A stretch of 64,000 nt of DNA from Deinococcus sp. KSM4-11 (GTDB taxonomy: Bacteria; Deinococcota; Deinococci; Deinococcales; Deinococcaceae), in assembly GCF_004801415.1 (NCBI RefSeq), contig NZ_SSNX01000007.1, forward strand, positions 1-64,000. The letters run 5' to 3'. Of this stretch, positions 1-9,578 are shown piece after piece. The translations under genes were made by a program, and so were the position numbers. Each line of letters opens with the position of its first letter. The first letter of the stretch is position 1. The notes under the pieces were generated by a model. It made no database searches. It was given only the letters and a program-made list of their open reading frames with translations, and had not been told where the DNA came from.

Positions 1-450
1 CACAACCCCAAGGGGTCGATGTCAGTATCGTTCGATCCAAGCTTGCGCTTGGCTGTGAAGTCCAGTGGACTTCACTCATATGTGGAACCCCGTAGGATTC
101 CTTCTCCGGATCTGGAGCCGCTCTCGGGGAGAGAGAAGCCGCCCGGTTCGTCCTGTCGGACGATCCTGCTCTCGCACTTGCTTCACCTGTCATGCATCCC
201 GCCTCCGTGGAGGCTCAGAAACAATACTCGCGAGCCTCTCGCCTGTCAACCCCCTCCAGTGGACTCCGGCCCAAGCCTCCTGACCTCCAGCCTCAGCGCC
301 GTCTCTCAACACCTGGCGTGGAGTATCTGCGTGGCCTCATTGCAGAAAGAATGTCCTGCTGCTGATCCCGAGCGGACGGTCGCTATACTTGATCATTGGC
401 ACATGCCCGCGCTCCCGCTCAACGGAACCGCGCGGAAGGGAGGCACGCCC
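1..450. other. Region upstream of prfB without a recognisable gene
   Basis: I see no convincing gene in this stretch; the open frames have low-complexity translations and no ribosome binding sites. It holds a perfect 21-base palindrome (55-75), an 11-base direct repeat (TCCAGTGGACT at 61-71 and 255-265), and a possible -10 element TATACT (384-389) ahead of prfB. The left edge could hold the end of a gene lying outside the window. Confidence 0.5.
55..75. repeat. Perfect palindrome with a 1-base centre
   Basis: The arms GTGAAGTCCA and TGGACTTCAC are exact reverse complements around a single G. Such a tight palindrome is more likely a protein-binding site or cruciform than a terminator, since it has no loop and no T-tract. 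Nothing nearby identifies its role. Confidence 0.45.
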
Positions 451-1546
<1,096 letters not shown>

Positions 1547-1725
1547 CAGGAAGACTTCCCGCTCGGCTGTCTGTCTGTATGGGCTGAAAGAGCGGTGAAA
1601 GAGCCTATGCGCTCCACTCCCCACTATCCAGATGCAGATCTCACGGCTTGACCCATGAGAAGGCACATCCAGTCCGCCCCCGGAGGCATAGAGTTGTATA
1701 TGGCGTTCCTTCCTGTCAGTCCATC

Positions 1726-2721
1726 ATGAGCAGCGACCGCGACCGCGTCATTCCCGGCTTTGCCATGCACCGCGTCCTGGGGCGGGGCAACACTTCGGCC
1801 GTGCACCTCGCGATTGACCCGGAAGGCCGCAAGGTCGCCCTGAAGATCCCGCACGAGGAGACCCTGCGCGTGCAGGATGCAGCGGAACGCTTCGCGAACG
1901 AAGTGCGCCTGACCCTCAAGTTCAAGCACCCGCGCCTGGTGCGCGGATGGGCGGGCACGCCCCACGGGCAGCTGGCGTTCCTGTCGCTGGAGTACTACCC
2001 ACAGGGCTCGCTCAGCGATCACCTGGATCAGTTGCTGGTGCGGCGGCTGGAGCTGGATCACGCGCTGCGGATCCTGGCGGACGTGGCGTCTGCCCTTGCC
2101 TACCTTCACAAGCAGGGCGCGGTGCATCAGGACGTGAAGACCCACAACGTGTACCTGGACGACCAAGGCCGCGCCGCGCTGGGCGACATGGGCAGCACGT
2201 ACTTCGTGGCACAGGGAGGCAAGGTCAGCGGCAGTCCGTACTACATGGCCCCGGAGATCTACCACGGCGAGAGCAGCAGCAGTGCCAGCGACGTGTACAG
2301 TCTCGGCATCCTGATGTACGAGTTGCTGGGTGGCGACCGGCCCTTCAACGGCAGCAGCTACGAGGAACTGATGGTCTCCCACCTGACGCGCTTTCCGGCG
2401 TCCCTGAGCCACATCAACCCGGGCGTGGCGCGCAACGTCTCGAAGATGGCGGAACTGGCCCTGGCCAAACGCCCAAACGACCGGCCCACCGCCGAGGCCA
2501 TCCGCCGGGAGATCCTGCTGTCGATGGGAGAACTGCCCAGCGAGGAGCGCGGCGATGACGAGGTCAAAAAGGCCATCGCCGAACCGGTCAAGAATGTAGG
2601 CCGTCACGGCCTGACTCCCCAGCGCCCGGTGCCCCGACCCGTGGAACCCGTCGCCTCTGCGCCCGGTGTGGAAAAAGTGGAGGAGAAGCGCGGCTGGAAT
2701 CCGTTCAAGCGCCGGAAATAG
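1726..2721 (+). CDS. Hanks-type serine/threonine protein kinase
   Basis: A eukaryotic-like protein kinase of 331 residues from ATG 1726; an upstream TTG at 1648 would add 26 residues unlike a kinase. The glycine loop (LGRGNTSAVHLA, about residues 18-29), the ATP-binding lysine (K40), the catalytic loop HQDVKTHN (134-141) and the APE motif (175-177) are all present. The metal-binding motif is DMG (154-156) rather than DFG, a tolerated substitution, and the catalytic loop has Q in place of R in HRD. The tail after about residue 260 is proline- and charge-rich and ends in basic residues. I see no transmembrane segment and no PASTA domain, so it should be cytosolic. The substrate is unknown. Confidence 0.88.
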   Translation: MSSDRDRVIPGFAMHRVLGRGNTSAVHLAIDPEGRKVALKIPHEETLRVQDAAERFANEVRLTLKFKHPRLVRGWAGTPHGQLAFLSLEYYPQGSLSDHLDQLLVRRLELDHALRILADVASALAYLHKQGAVHQDVKTHNVYLDDQGRAALGDMGSTYFVAQGGKVSGSPYYMAPEIYHGESSSSASDVYSLGILMYELLGGDRPFNGSSYEELMVSHLTRFPASLSHINPGVARNVSKMAELALAKRPNDRPTAEAIRREILLSMGELPSEERGDDEVKKAIAEPVKNVGRHGLTPQRPVPRPVEPVASAPGVEKVEEKRGWNPFKRRK

Positions 2722-2742
2722 CGCTTCGATCCATCCCACCCT

Positions 2743-2772
2743 GGTGCACGGGAGAAACTTCCTCCCTGCACC
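2743..2772 (+). terminator. Hairpin between the kinase and DinB-like genes
   Basis: The arms GGTGCA-C-GGGAG and CTCCC-TGCACC form an 11-bp stem with one bulged C, followed by a weakly T-rich stretch. It lies between two converging genes and probably ends transcription of the kinase. Confidence 0.5.
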
Positions 2773-2804
2773 TTCACATTCTTCCCTCGCACCGGCAGAT
2801 GGCT

Positions 2805-3314
2805 TCAGCTCACGATCTTGACCATCTGCAGGATCGCGCCGAGGTGATACGCCACATGCGCGACCGCGCCGGCCAGACCGCCCGTCACGTCGCCATCCAC
2901 TGGGGCTGCCCGTCGGCTCTGGGCAAAGGCCACTACTCCCTCGTACGCGGCCTGCACGCGCGTTCGCAGGGCGCCCCACTCGTCGGGTGTGACCTGCGGA
3001 GGCAGAAAGCTGCCCTTCCAGTCGAAGGGGCCCCGGTCACCGTCGCGTTCCCAGCGGACGATGACCTCCATGTGGAACGCGGCGTGCCGCGCTTGACCGG
3101 CGATGCTGGTGCCGTTCACATCGTGGCTGGCCTGCACGGCGTCGATGCTGTCCAGCGTGGCGAGGAGACCGTGGTTGCCGCTGCCGTCCGCCTTCGTGCC
3201 GTCCAGGAAGGCAGTCCCCTGGCCGGGCGTGCCACCTTCCACCGCTTCTTTCAGGATGTCGAGAATGCCATCAATCGGATGCTGAGGTTCCTGGGCAGGG
3301 GATTCCTGGGTCAT
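2805..3314 (-). CDS. DinB-superfamily protein
   Basis: A 169-residue protein predicted to be a four-helix DinB/YfiT-like bundle. Family members are often metal-dependent and act in thiol transfer or stress responses, and the family is enlarged in Deinococcus. Candidate metal-binding histidines occur in GNHGLL, AAFHMEV and AHVAYHLG, matching the family's widely spaced three-histidine layout. It is transcribed convergently with the kinase and has no operon partner. The substrate and cofactor cannot be read from the sequence. A bacillithiol link is possible because a YpdA-like reductase gene occurs at 37.0 kb, but that is speculation. Confidence 0.65.
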   Translation of the reverse strand: MTQESPAQEPQHPIDGILDILKEAVEGGTPGQGTAFLDGTKADGSGNHGLLATLDSIDAVQASHDVNGTSIAGQARHAAFHMEVIVRWERDGDRGPFDWKGSFLPPQVTPDEWGALRTRVQAAYEGVVAFAQSRRAAPVDGDVTGGLAGAVAHVAYHLGAILQMVKIVS

Positions 3315-3362
3315 GCCACAGCGTATCCAGGACTGCGAGCAAAGGGATGCGCCGCGTGGCTC

Positions 3363-3391
3363 TGGTCAGCGCCCGTCCAGTCTGGTATGGT
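3363..3391 (+). promoter_or_regulatory. Candidate rpsF promoter
   Basis: TGGTCA (3363-3368) and TATGGT (3386-3391) are separated by 17 bases. Transcription would start near 3398, giving a leader of about 57 bases with a structured element before rpsF. Confidence 0.45.
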
Positions 3392-3404
3392 TGTCAATTG
3401 CGCT

Positions 3405-3436
3405 GCGTCGGCGAGGACGAGCCTTGCACCGGACGC
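3405..3436 (+). promoter_or_regulatory. Candidate S6:S18-binding leader hairpin
   Basis: The leader folds into GCGTC/GACGC (3405-3409 with 3432-3436) and GCGAGG/CCTTGC (3411-3416 with 3422-3427). These are separated by a single G on the 5' side and an ACCG bulge (3428-3431) on the 3' side. A CCG bulge in such a hairpin is the hallmark of the known S6:S18 autoregulatory RNA upstream of rpsF, which imitates the 16S rRNA site. The match is to the general architecture, read by eye. Confidence 0.5.
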
Positions 3437-3454
3437 CCGCATTGGAGGTGAATC

Positions 3455-3763
3455 ATGAACACATACGACCTGAATTTGATCCTCAACCCGAACCTGAGCG
3501 CCGAGCAGGTGCAGATCGAGAAGGACTTCATCGAGAGCACCATGAAGAACGCCGGGGCCGAACTGAGCAACCTCGATGACCTGGGCAACCGCCGCCTGGC
3601 CTACCAGGTGGGCAAGGATCGCGAGGGCTACTACCTGATGTACACCATCAAGGCCGGTGGCAACCCCGAGAAGGACATCGCGTCGACGCTACGCCTGCGC
3701 GATCACGTGCGCCGCGTCCTGGTGGTGAAAGACCGCCCGGAGTGGAAGACCAAGAAGGCCTGA
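3455..3763 (+). CDS. rpsF: 30S ribosomal protein S6
   Basis: Ribosomal protein S6 binds S18 and the central domain of 16S rRNA in the 30S platform. The 102-residue protein starts with the typical MNTYDLNLIL strand, and keeps the glycine- and basic-rich middle and the RVLVVKD strand near the end. The length is normal. The start follows a clear GGAGG site (3444-3448). It heads the cluster rpsF-ssb-rpsR-rplI, and its leader carries a possible S6:S18 control hairpin. Confidence 0.97.
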   Translation: MNTYDLNLILNPNLSAEQVQIEKDFIESTMKNAGAELSNLDDLGNRRLAYQVGKDREGYYLMYTIKAGGNPEKDIASTLRLRDHVRRVLVVKDRPEWKTKKA

Positions 3764-3785
3764 GCATCCCAGGAGCACTACGCTC

Positions 3786-3814
3786 TTGACAGAATGCCCA
3801 GGGCTTGTTACAGT
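3786..3814 (+). promoter_or_regulatory. Strong promoter upstream of ssb
   Basis: A perfect -35 TTGACA (3786-3791) and a -10 TACAGT (3809-3814) are separated by 17 bases. This gives ssb, rpsR and rplI their own promoter inside the cluster, with a leader of about 90 bases before ssb. Confidence 0.75.
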
Positions 3815-3910
3815 TCGGTCAACCTGCAAAGGCCGCACCGCCAGCAACGTTAAAGCCCCCAGTACGGGAATCCCACCGGAAACCCAGCCAGCCACAAAGG
3901 AGCAACCAGT

Positions 3911-4813
<903 letters not shown>

Positions 4814-4857
4814 CCCCAGGCTTCTGGGACAGACCGCTGCAGGCATGAGGAACACAC

Positions 4858-5133
4858 ATGACGCAACGCGACAACAGCGACCGCAAGCCGCGCGGCAAGG
4901 GCCCCAAACGCCCCCGCAAGCCCAAGGTTGATCCGTTCTCCATCGGGGAACTGGAAATCACCGATTACAAAGACGTGAAAATGCTCCGCCGCTTTGTCAG
5001 CGACACGGGCAAGATCCTTCCCCGCCGCCGCACCGGCCTCTCGGCCAAGCACCAGCGCCGCATCGCGCAGACGATCAAGATCGCGCGCCAGCTGGCCCTG
5101 CTGCCCTACACCGAGAAACTGGTTCGGAAGTAA
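4858..5133 (+). CDS. rpsR: 30S ribosomal protein S18
   Basis: Ribosomal protein S18 is the partner of S6 in the 30S platform. It has 91 residues with a basic N-terminus. The conserved [20 protein letters not shown] and the C-terminal [24 protein letters not shown] are clear family signatures. It follows ssb by 44 bases and precedes rplI by only 9, so the three are probably co-transcribed. The S6:S18 complex may repress the operon through the rpsF leader. Confidence 0.97.
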   Translation: MTQRDNSDRKPRGKGPKRPRKPKVDPFSIGELEITDYKDVKMLRRFVSDTGKILPRRRTGLSAKHQRRIAQTIKIARQLALLPYTEKLVRK

Positions 5134-5142
5134 GGAGCGGAC

Positions 5143-5583
<441 letters not shown>

Positions 5584-5599
5584 ACGCGAGAACGCACTG

Positions 5600-5630
5600 A
5601 ACAGCCCCCGCCCGAGTGGTGGGGGCTGTT
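5600..5630 (+). terminator. Terminator after rplI
   Basis: The arms AACAGCCCCC and GGGGGCTGTT form a perfect 10-bp stem around an 11-base loop, 17 bases after the rplI stop. The T-tract is poor, so termination may be incomplete. Confidence 0.75.
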
Positions 5631-5866
5631 CCTATCCATGCAGGAACTGCGGCAGTTCGCTTCCAGACCTCCGGTGAACTACCCCAGGGTCTTGTACGTC
5701 CGCTTCCTGCGCGCATTGACCCGCGTAGCCATCCTGAACGCCCTTTCACACCTTTGGGGCTACACTGCCCTTGGACGTTTCATTCCTTGTGACGTTCATC
5801 TCAACCACTTACTGGAGTCGGGGCCGCTCGCGGGCGCGTCCCATTTGAACCGAAAAAGGAGGCAGC

Positions 5867-7564
5867 ATGACGACCATCTGGGTCATTGTGGCGCTCCTGG
5901 TCGGGCTGGTCGGGGGATTCCTGGGAGGGCAGTCACGCGGTCTGGGTCAACGGGCCGAGTTGGACGACCGCCTGCAACGGGAAGCCCGTGGGGAAGCGGA
6001 ACGCATTCGGGCAGGGGCGGAAGCGGAGGCGCGACAGCTACGGGAACAGGCCGACCAGGCCAGACAGGACGCCGCACGGCGGATTCAGGAAGCAGGAGAC
6101 CGCGAGGCGCAGCTCACGGCCCTGGGGCCACAACTGGACGCGCAACGCGAGCAACTCACCACCCTGCGGGCTCAGGTGGAGACCGAGCGGGCGCAGGCCA
6201 AGCAGGACATGGCCCGTGACCGCGAGGCGCTGGCCGGGGACCGTCAGGAAACCCGGCGCGAACGCGACGAGCTCAAACGGGAGATCGAGCGCCTGAACCG
6301 CCGCGCCGAGCAGCTGGACGCCCGCGGGGAGAAACTCGACACGCTGGAGGAGCGCCTGGAAGAGCGCGGCCGCACACTGGCCGAGCACGAGGCGGAGCTG
6401 GACGGGCGGGGCAAGCAGATCGACCTGAAGCTCTACGAGGTCGCGAACCTCTCGCCGGAGGCGGCACGGGACGAGATCATGTCCAGGCTGGACGCGGAAC
6501 TGGAAGAGGAAAAGGCCATCCGTGTGAAGGCCATGCACGAGCGGGCGACGGCCGAGGCGCGGCGCACGGCCCGGCACGTGATCGCGCAGGCCATCCAGCG
6601 CAGCGCCTCGGAGACGAGCGCCGCGCTGAGCGTGTCCGTGGTGCCCATTCCGAACGACGCCATGAAGGGTCGCCTGATCGGGCGTGAGGGCCGCAACATC
6701 CGCGCCTTCGAGGCTCTGACGGGCGTGGATCTGATCATTGACGACACGCCGGAAGCCGTGATCCTCAGTTCCTTCAACCCGGTGCGGCGCGAGGTGGCCA
6801 AGCACGTGCTGGACGCCCTGGTCGCGGACGGCCGCATTCACCCCACGCGCATCGAGGAGATGGTGCACAAGGCGCAGGACGAGATGAAGACCTTCATCCA
6901 CGCGCAGGGGGAGGAGGCCGGGATCGAGGCGGGTGTGGTGGGCATCAAACCGGGACTGGTGCAGTTGCTGGGCCGCATGTACTTCCGCACCAGTTACGGG
7001 CAGAACGTCCTGAAGCACTCGATCCAGGTGGCACACCTGACCGGCATCATGGCCGACGAGCTGGGCCTGGACGCCGGCATGGCCCGCCGCGCCGGGCTGA
7101 TGCACGACGTGGGCAAGAGCATCGATCGCGAGATCGACGGCACGCACGTCGAGATCGGGATCAACCTCGCCAAACGCTTCGGCGAGCCGCACGAGGTCAT
7201 CGACGCCATCGCGCACCACCACGATCCGGAGAACGGCGAGACACTCTACTCTGTCCTGGTGGCCGCCGCCGATGCCATCAGTGCGGCCCGGCCCGGCGCG
7301 CGGCGCGAGGAGCTGGAATCCTACGTGCGCCGCCTGGAGCAACTGGAGCAGATCGCTGTGTCGTTCCCCGGCGTGCAGCAGGCCTACGCCATCCAGGCGG
7401 GCCGTGAGGTGCGCGTGATCGTGCAGCCGGACAAGGTCACGGACGCGCAGGCCACGCTGCTCGCCCGGGAGATCGCCGGGCGGGTCGAGCAGGACATGGA
7501 GTACCCGGGGCAGGTGCAGGTCACGGTCGTGCGGGAAAGCCGCGCGGTCGAGGTCGCCCGCTAG
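5867..7564 (+). CDS. rny: Ribonuclease Y
   Basis: RNase Y is a membrane-anchored endoribonuclease that starts mRNA decay. The 565-residue protein has an N-terminal membrane helix (about residues 3-22) and a long charged coiled coil (about 25-230). A KH RNA-binding domain follows (IPNDAMKGRLIGREGRNIRA from about 258), then a metal-binding HD domain with MHDVGKS (H413, D414). The length and domain order are those of the family. It has a GGAGG site and stands alone between two terminators. Confidence 0.96.
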   Translation: MTTIWVIVALLVGLVGGFLGGQSRGLGQRAELDDRLQREARGEAERIRAGAEAEARQLREQADQARQDAARRIQEAGDREAQLTALGPQLDAQREQLTTLRAQVETERAQAKQDMARDREALAGDRQETRRERDELKREIERLNRRAEQLDARGEKLDTLEERLEERGRTLAEHEAELDGRGKQIDLKLYEVANLSPEAARDEIMSRLDAELEEEKAIRVKAMHERATAEARRTARHVIAQAIQRSASETSAALSVSVVPIPNDAMKGRLIGREGRNIRAFEALTGVDLIIDDTPEAVILSSFNPVRREVAKHVLDALVADGRIHPTRIEEMVHKAQDEMKTFIHAQGEEAGIEAGVVGIKPGLVQLLGRMYFRTSYGQNVLKHSIQVAHLTGIMADELGLDAGMARRAGLMHDVGKSIDREIDGTHVEIGINLAKRFGEPHEVIDAIAHHHDPENGETLYSVLVAAADAISAARPGARREELESYVRRLEQLEQIAVSFPGVQQAYAIQAGREVRVIVQPDKVTDAQATLLAREIAGRVEQDMEYPGQVQVTVVRESRAVEVAR

Positions 7565-7579
7565 GTCGAGCGCCTGGGT

Positions 7580-7614
7580 GGGGCGGCCACGGGCGACCGG
7601 GCCGCTCCCTTTTT
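7580..7614 (+). terminator. Terminator after rny
   Basis: A 9-bp GC-rich stem (7580-7588 with 7600-7608, one G-U pair) around an 11-base loop is followed by a T-tract (7610-7614). Confidence 0.85.
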
Positions 7615-7686
7615 ATGCATACATCCTCGGTATGCCCCGCCATCGGGGCTCTCCAGCACACCGATTTCCGCAGGCCGTGGATCGGC

Positions 7687-7747
7687 TTGACGGCCGGTGC
7701 ATACCGCGCTATAGTTCTTCCATCACCGCCGAGAAGGCGGTTTTTTT
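7687..7747 (+). ncRNA. Promoter-terminator micro-cassette, copy 1
   Basis: A near-consensus promoter (TTGACG 7687-7692, 17-base spacer, TATAGT 7710-7715) is followed within about 10 bases by a complete intrinsic terminator (ACCGCC 7725-7730, loop GAGAA, GGCGGT, seven Ts 7741-7747). The predicted transcript is only about 25 bases and consists almost wholly of the terminator hairpin. The spacer and the hairpin's 5' arm are nearly identical to a second copy at 47737-47798. The T-tract overlaps the end of the converging trmK-like gene. The RNA is predicted, not proven. Confidence 0.6.
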
Positions 7748-8453
7748 ATTGGATGGCGTCGGAGATCCAGGTCAGGGCCTCGTGGGCAACTCCCAGATCC
7801 GCCCACGCTGGCCGACCCGGCAGGGCCACCCGCGCGAGTCGTTGTACGTCGGCCCGCACCTGTGCCAGAAGCAGCGGATCGGCGGTGCGCAGCAGGTGCG
7901 GACCGTACCTCATGGCTGCGCTGCTGGGCAGACCGTCGTACGCTGGGTCGATCCCTCCTTGGCGCTCGAAGCGCAGCACTGGGTAGGTCCAGAAGCCGGG
8001 GGCCAGGCACTCGGCGCGCAGGTGAAAGCCCTGGCCCAGGGCCCACTCGCGCAGCAGATGGGGAGCGTCGTTCGGCTGGAGAATCAGGGCGGGCGGCAGG
8101 GTCTCCCCTGCCCTGTCCAGGATGCCCAGCATGGTGCGGGCGCCCAGACCAGTCAGGCTGACGCTGTCGACCTCACCGGGACGCAGGGGGGCCAGCCCGT
8201 TCCCGGCGCGCACCTCGATCCGGTCTTCCAGCCCAGCACGGATCACGGCCTGCCGGGCGACCTCCAGCGGGCCGGCGCTAAGCTCCACGATGATCGCCTG
8301 CCGCACGTGACCGCGCCGGACGAGTTCGATGGGCAGGGCAGCGTGGTCGCTGCCGATATCGGCATGGACAGGCGCGCGGATCAGGGTGCAGGCGGCCTCC
8401 AGCCGGTCGTCAAGGACGGGCATCGTCACCGGGCACGTCGCTGTGCGCTCCAT
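7746..8453 (-). CDS. TrmK-like tRNA adenine-22 N1-methyltransferase
   Basis: This looks like a class I SAM-dependent methyltransferase of the TrmK family, which methylates A22 in the D-loop of tRNAs. In its 235 residues I see a Rossmann motif I (ADIGSDHAALP), an acidic-loop strand (IIVELSAGPLEVAR) and the family-like NGLAPLRPGEVDSVSLTGLGA. LILQPNDAPHLLREW matches the QPN motif of TrmK. The annotated start overlaps the upstream YqhA-like gene by 44 bases. A start at 8423 (MPVLDDRLEAA) would give a shorter overlap of 14 and begins at the conserved part, so I prefer it. It is the last gene of a leftward run. Confidence 0.8.
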   Translation of the reverse strand: MERTATCPVTMPVLDDRLEAACTLIRAPVHADIGSDHAALPIELVRRGHVRQAIIVELSAGPLEVARQAVIRAGLEDRIEVRAGNGLAPLRPGEVDSVSLTGLGARTMLGILDRAGETLPPALILQPNDAPHLLREWALGQGFHLRAECLAPGFWTYPVLRFERQGGIDPAYDGLPSSAAMRYGPHLLRTADPLLLAQVRADVQRLARVALPGRPAWADLGVAHEALTWISDAIQ

Positions 8454-8982
8454 CCCGCGACGTGCCCTGGCGGCTGAGGATCACGGAGTACGTGCCCACG
8501 GCGATGATCACCGCCGAGATGGCCGCGCCGTACACCAGGATGTCCGACCCGGCCTTCCACTCCAGCGCCACGCTGAAGAAATTCACGGCCAGGGCCACGA
8601 TCACGATGCCGATCAGCTTCTGTTTCAGGTCGTCGAAGGAGTCGATGTGCAGCCACGCGGGCACATTCTGGAGACGGCCCACGAACAGAGCTTGCAGGCC
8701 GAAGGAGATGATCAGCAGGGCCATGCCGACCAGCAGGGTGTCGGCCTGCTCGACCGCCGCGATGATCAGGGTCTTGGTGGTGTGCGGGTCGCCCAGGTGG
8801 CCGAGCGCCTGGCGGATCGTCTCGTAGGCCTGCACGATGGCCGCGATGAACAGGGCGAGGCTGAACGCGAAGGAACTCAGGACGCCGAGTTCCACGATCA
8901 GGCGCGTAAACCCGAACGCTCCGGCGAGTGTGACCGAGCGGGTGCGGCCCAGGTGGGTCTTGGGGTCGGGATCGCGGGCCAT
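8410..8982 (-). CDS. YqhA-like (UPF0114) membrane protein
   Basis: A 190-residue integral membrane protein resembling the YqhA/UPF0114 family. At least three hydrophobic segments are visible: LGVLSSFAFSLALFIAAIVQ, TLLVGMALLIISFGLQALFVG and LIGIVIVALAVNFFSVAL, with a fourth near the C-terminus (ILVYGAAISAVIIAVGTYSVIL). The phrase LHIDSFDDLKQKLIGIVIVA is typical of the family. The tail is hydrophilic and overlaps the next gene. The family's function is not established. Confidence 0.8.
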   Translation of the reverse strand: MARDPDPKTHLGRTRSVTLAGAFGFTRLIVELGVLSSFAFSLALFIAAIVQAYETIRQALGHLGDPHTTKTLIIAAVEQADTLLVGMALLIISFGLQALFVGRLQNVPAWLHIDSFDDLKQKLIGIVIVALAVNFFSVALEWKAGSDILVYGAAISAVIIAVGTYSVILSRQGTSRDGAHSDVPGDDARP

Positions 8983-9003
8983 GCCGGTCAGGATAGCGGG
9001 CGG

Positions 9004-9561
9004 TCAGTCCAGGGGAACCAGATCGTCACCCACACGGATCACGCCACCCCGGATCACGCGGGCGGTCAGGCCGCCGTGCCCGCGCACGGCGTTGTAGCCC
9101 CCCTCGCCGAATTCCTCCTCCATGCGCGAGCAGGGGTGACATTCGCCGGTACCTTCCAGCACAACCTCACCGATTTGGAAGCGGCGATCCTTGAGGGCCA
9201 GCAGCGGCAGGCCGCTCACGACGATGTTGCGTCGCAACTGGCCGGGCTGCACGGCGTCCACTCCGGCCAGGGTGGCAATCACGGGCAGGTGTTCGGCCTG
9301 GATCAGCGTCACCTGCCGTTTGCCCCGGCCTCCCGGCATGGGGGGAGCGTGCACCTCGGGCTCTGTCTCGCCCGGCGTTCCGGTCAGGGCCGTTAGACGT
9401 CCAGGGGCCGTCTTGCCGTGGTCGCCGATCAGGCCGACCAGTGGGTGCACCTGAACCTCCTCAACGCTCTGCACGGGAGCGCGACGGGCACTCCGGAGGC
9501 CGATCCACTCGACCCGGCCGGGGCGTGGGAGCGTGGCGCGGAGTTCCTGCATGGTCTTCAC
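9004..9561 (-). CDS. MOSC-domain protein
   Basis: A 185-residue protein made of one MOSC domain, the sulfur-carrier fold found at the end of molybdenum-cofactor sulfurases. The cysteine motif GECHPCSRME and the phrase GQLRRNIVVSGLPLLAL are typical of stand-alone YiiM/YuaD-like members. The start may be GTG at 9561 or the ATG nine bases downstream. It lies 21 bases upstream of the YqhA-like gene and 17 bases downstream of the dioxygenase-like gene, so all may be co-transcribed. The sulfur acceptor is unknown. Confidence 0.8.
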   Translation of the reverse strand: MKTMQELRATLPRPGRVEWIGLRSARRAPVQSVEEVQVHPLVGLIGDHGKTAPGRLTALTGTPGETEPEVHAPPMPGGRGKRQVTLIQAEHLPVIATLAGVDAVQPGQLRRNIVVSGLPLLALKDRRFQIGEVVLEGTGECHPCSRMEEEFGEGGYNAVRGHGGLTARVIRGGVIRVGDDLVPLD

Positions 9562-9578
9562 GCGCGCATGCTAGCGAC

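Noticed and set aside
2799..3458. Rightward open frame of 219 codons opposite the DinB-like gene
   Set aside because: It is the antisense shadow of the DinB-like gene, with no ribosome binding site and an atypical composition.
3786..3910. A radiation/desiccation response motif upstream of ssb
   Set aside because: I looked for a palindrome of the TTATGTCATTGACATAA type known in Deinococcus. GTTACAGTTCGGTCAAC has only GTT/AAC symmetry and does not match.
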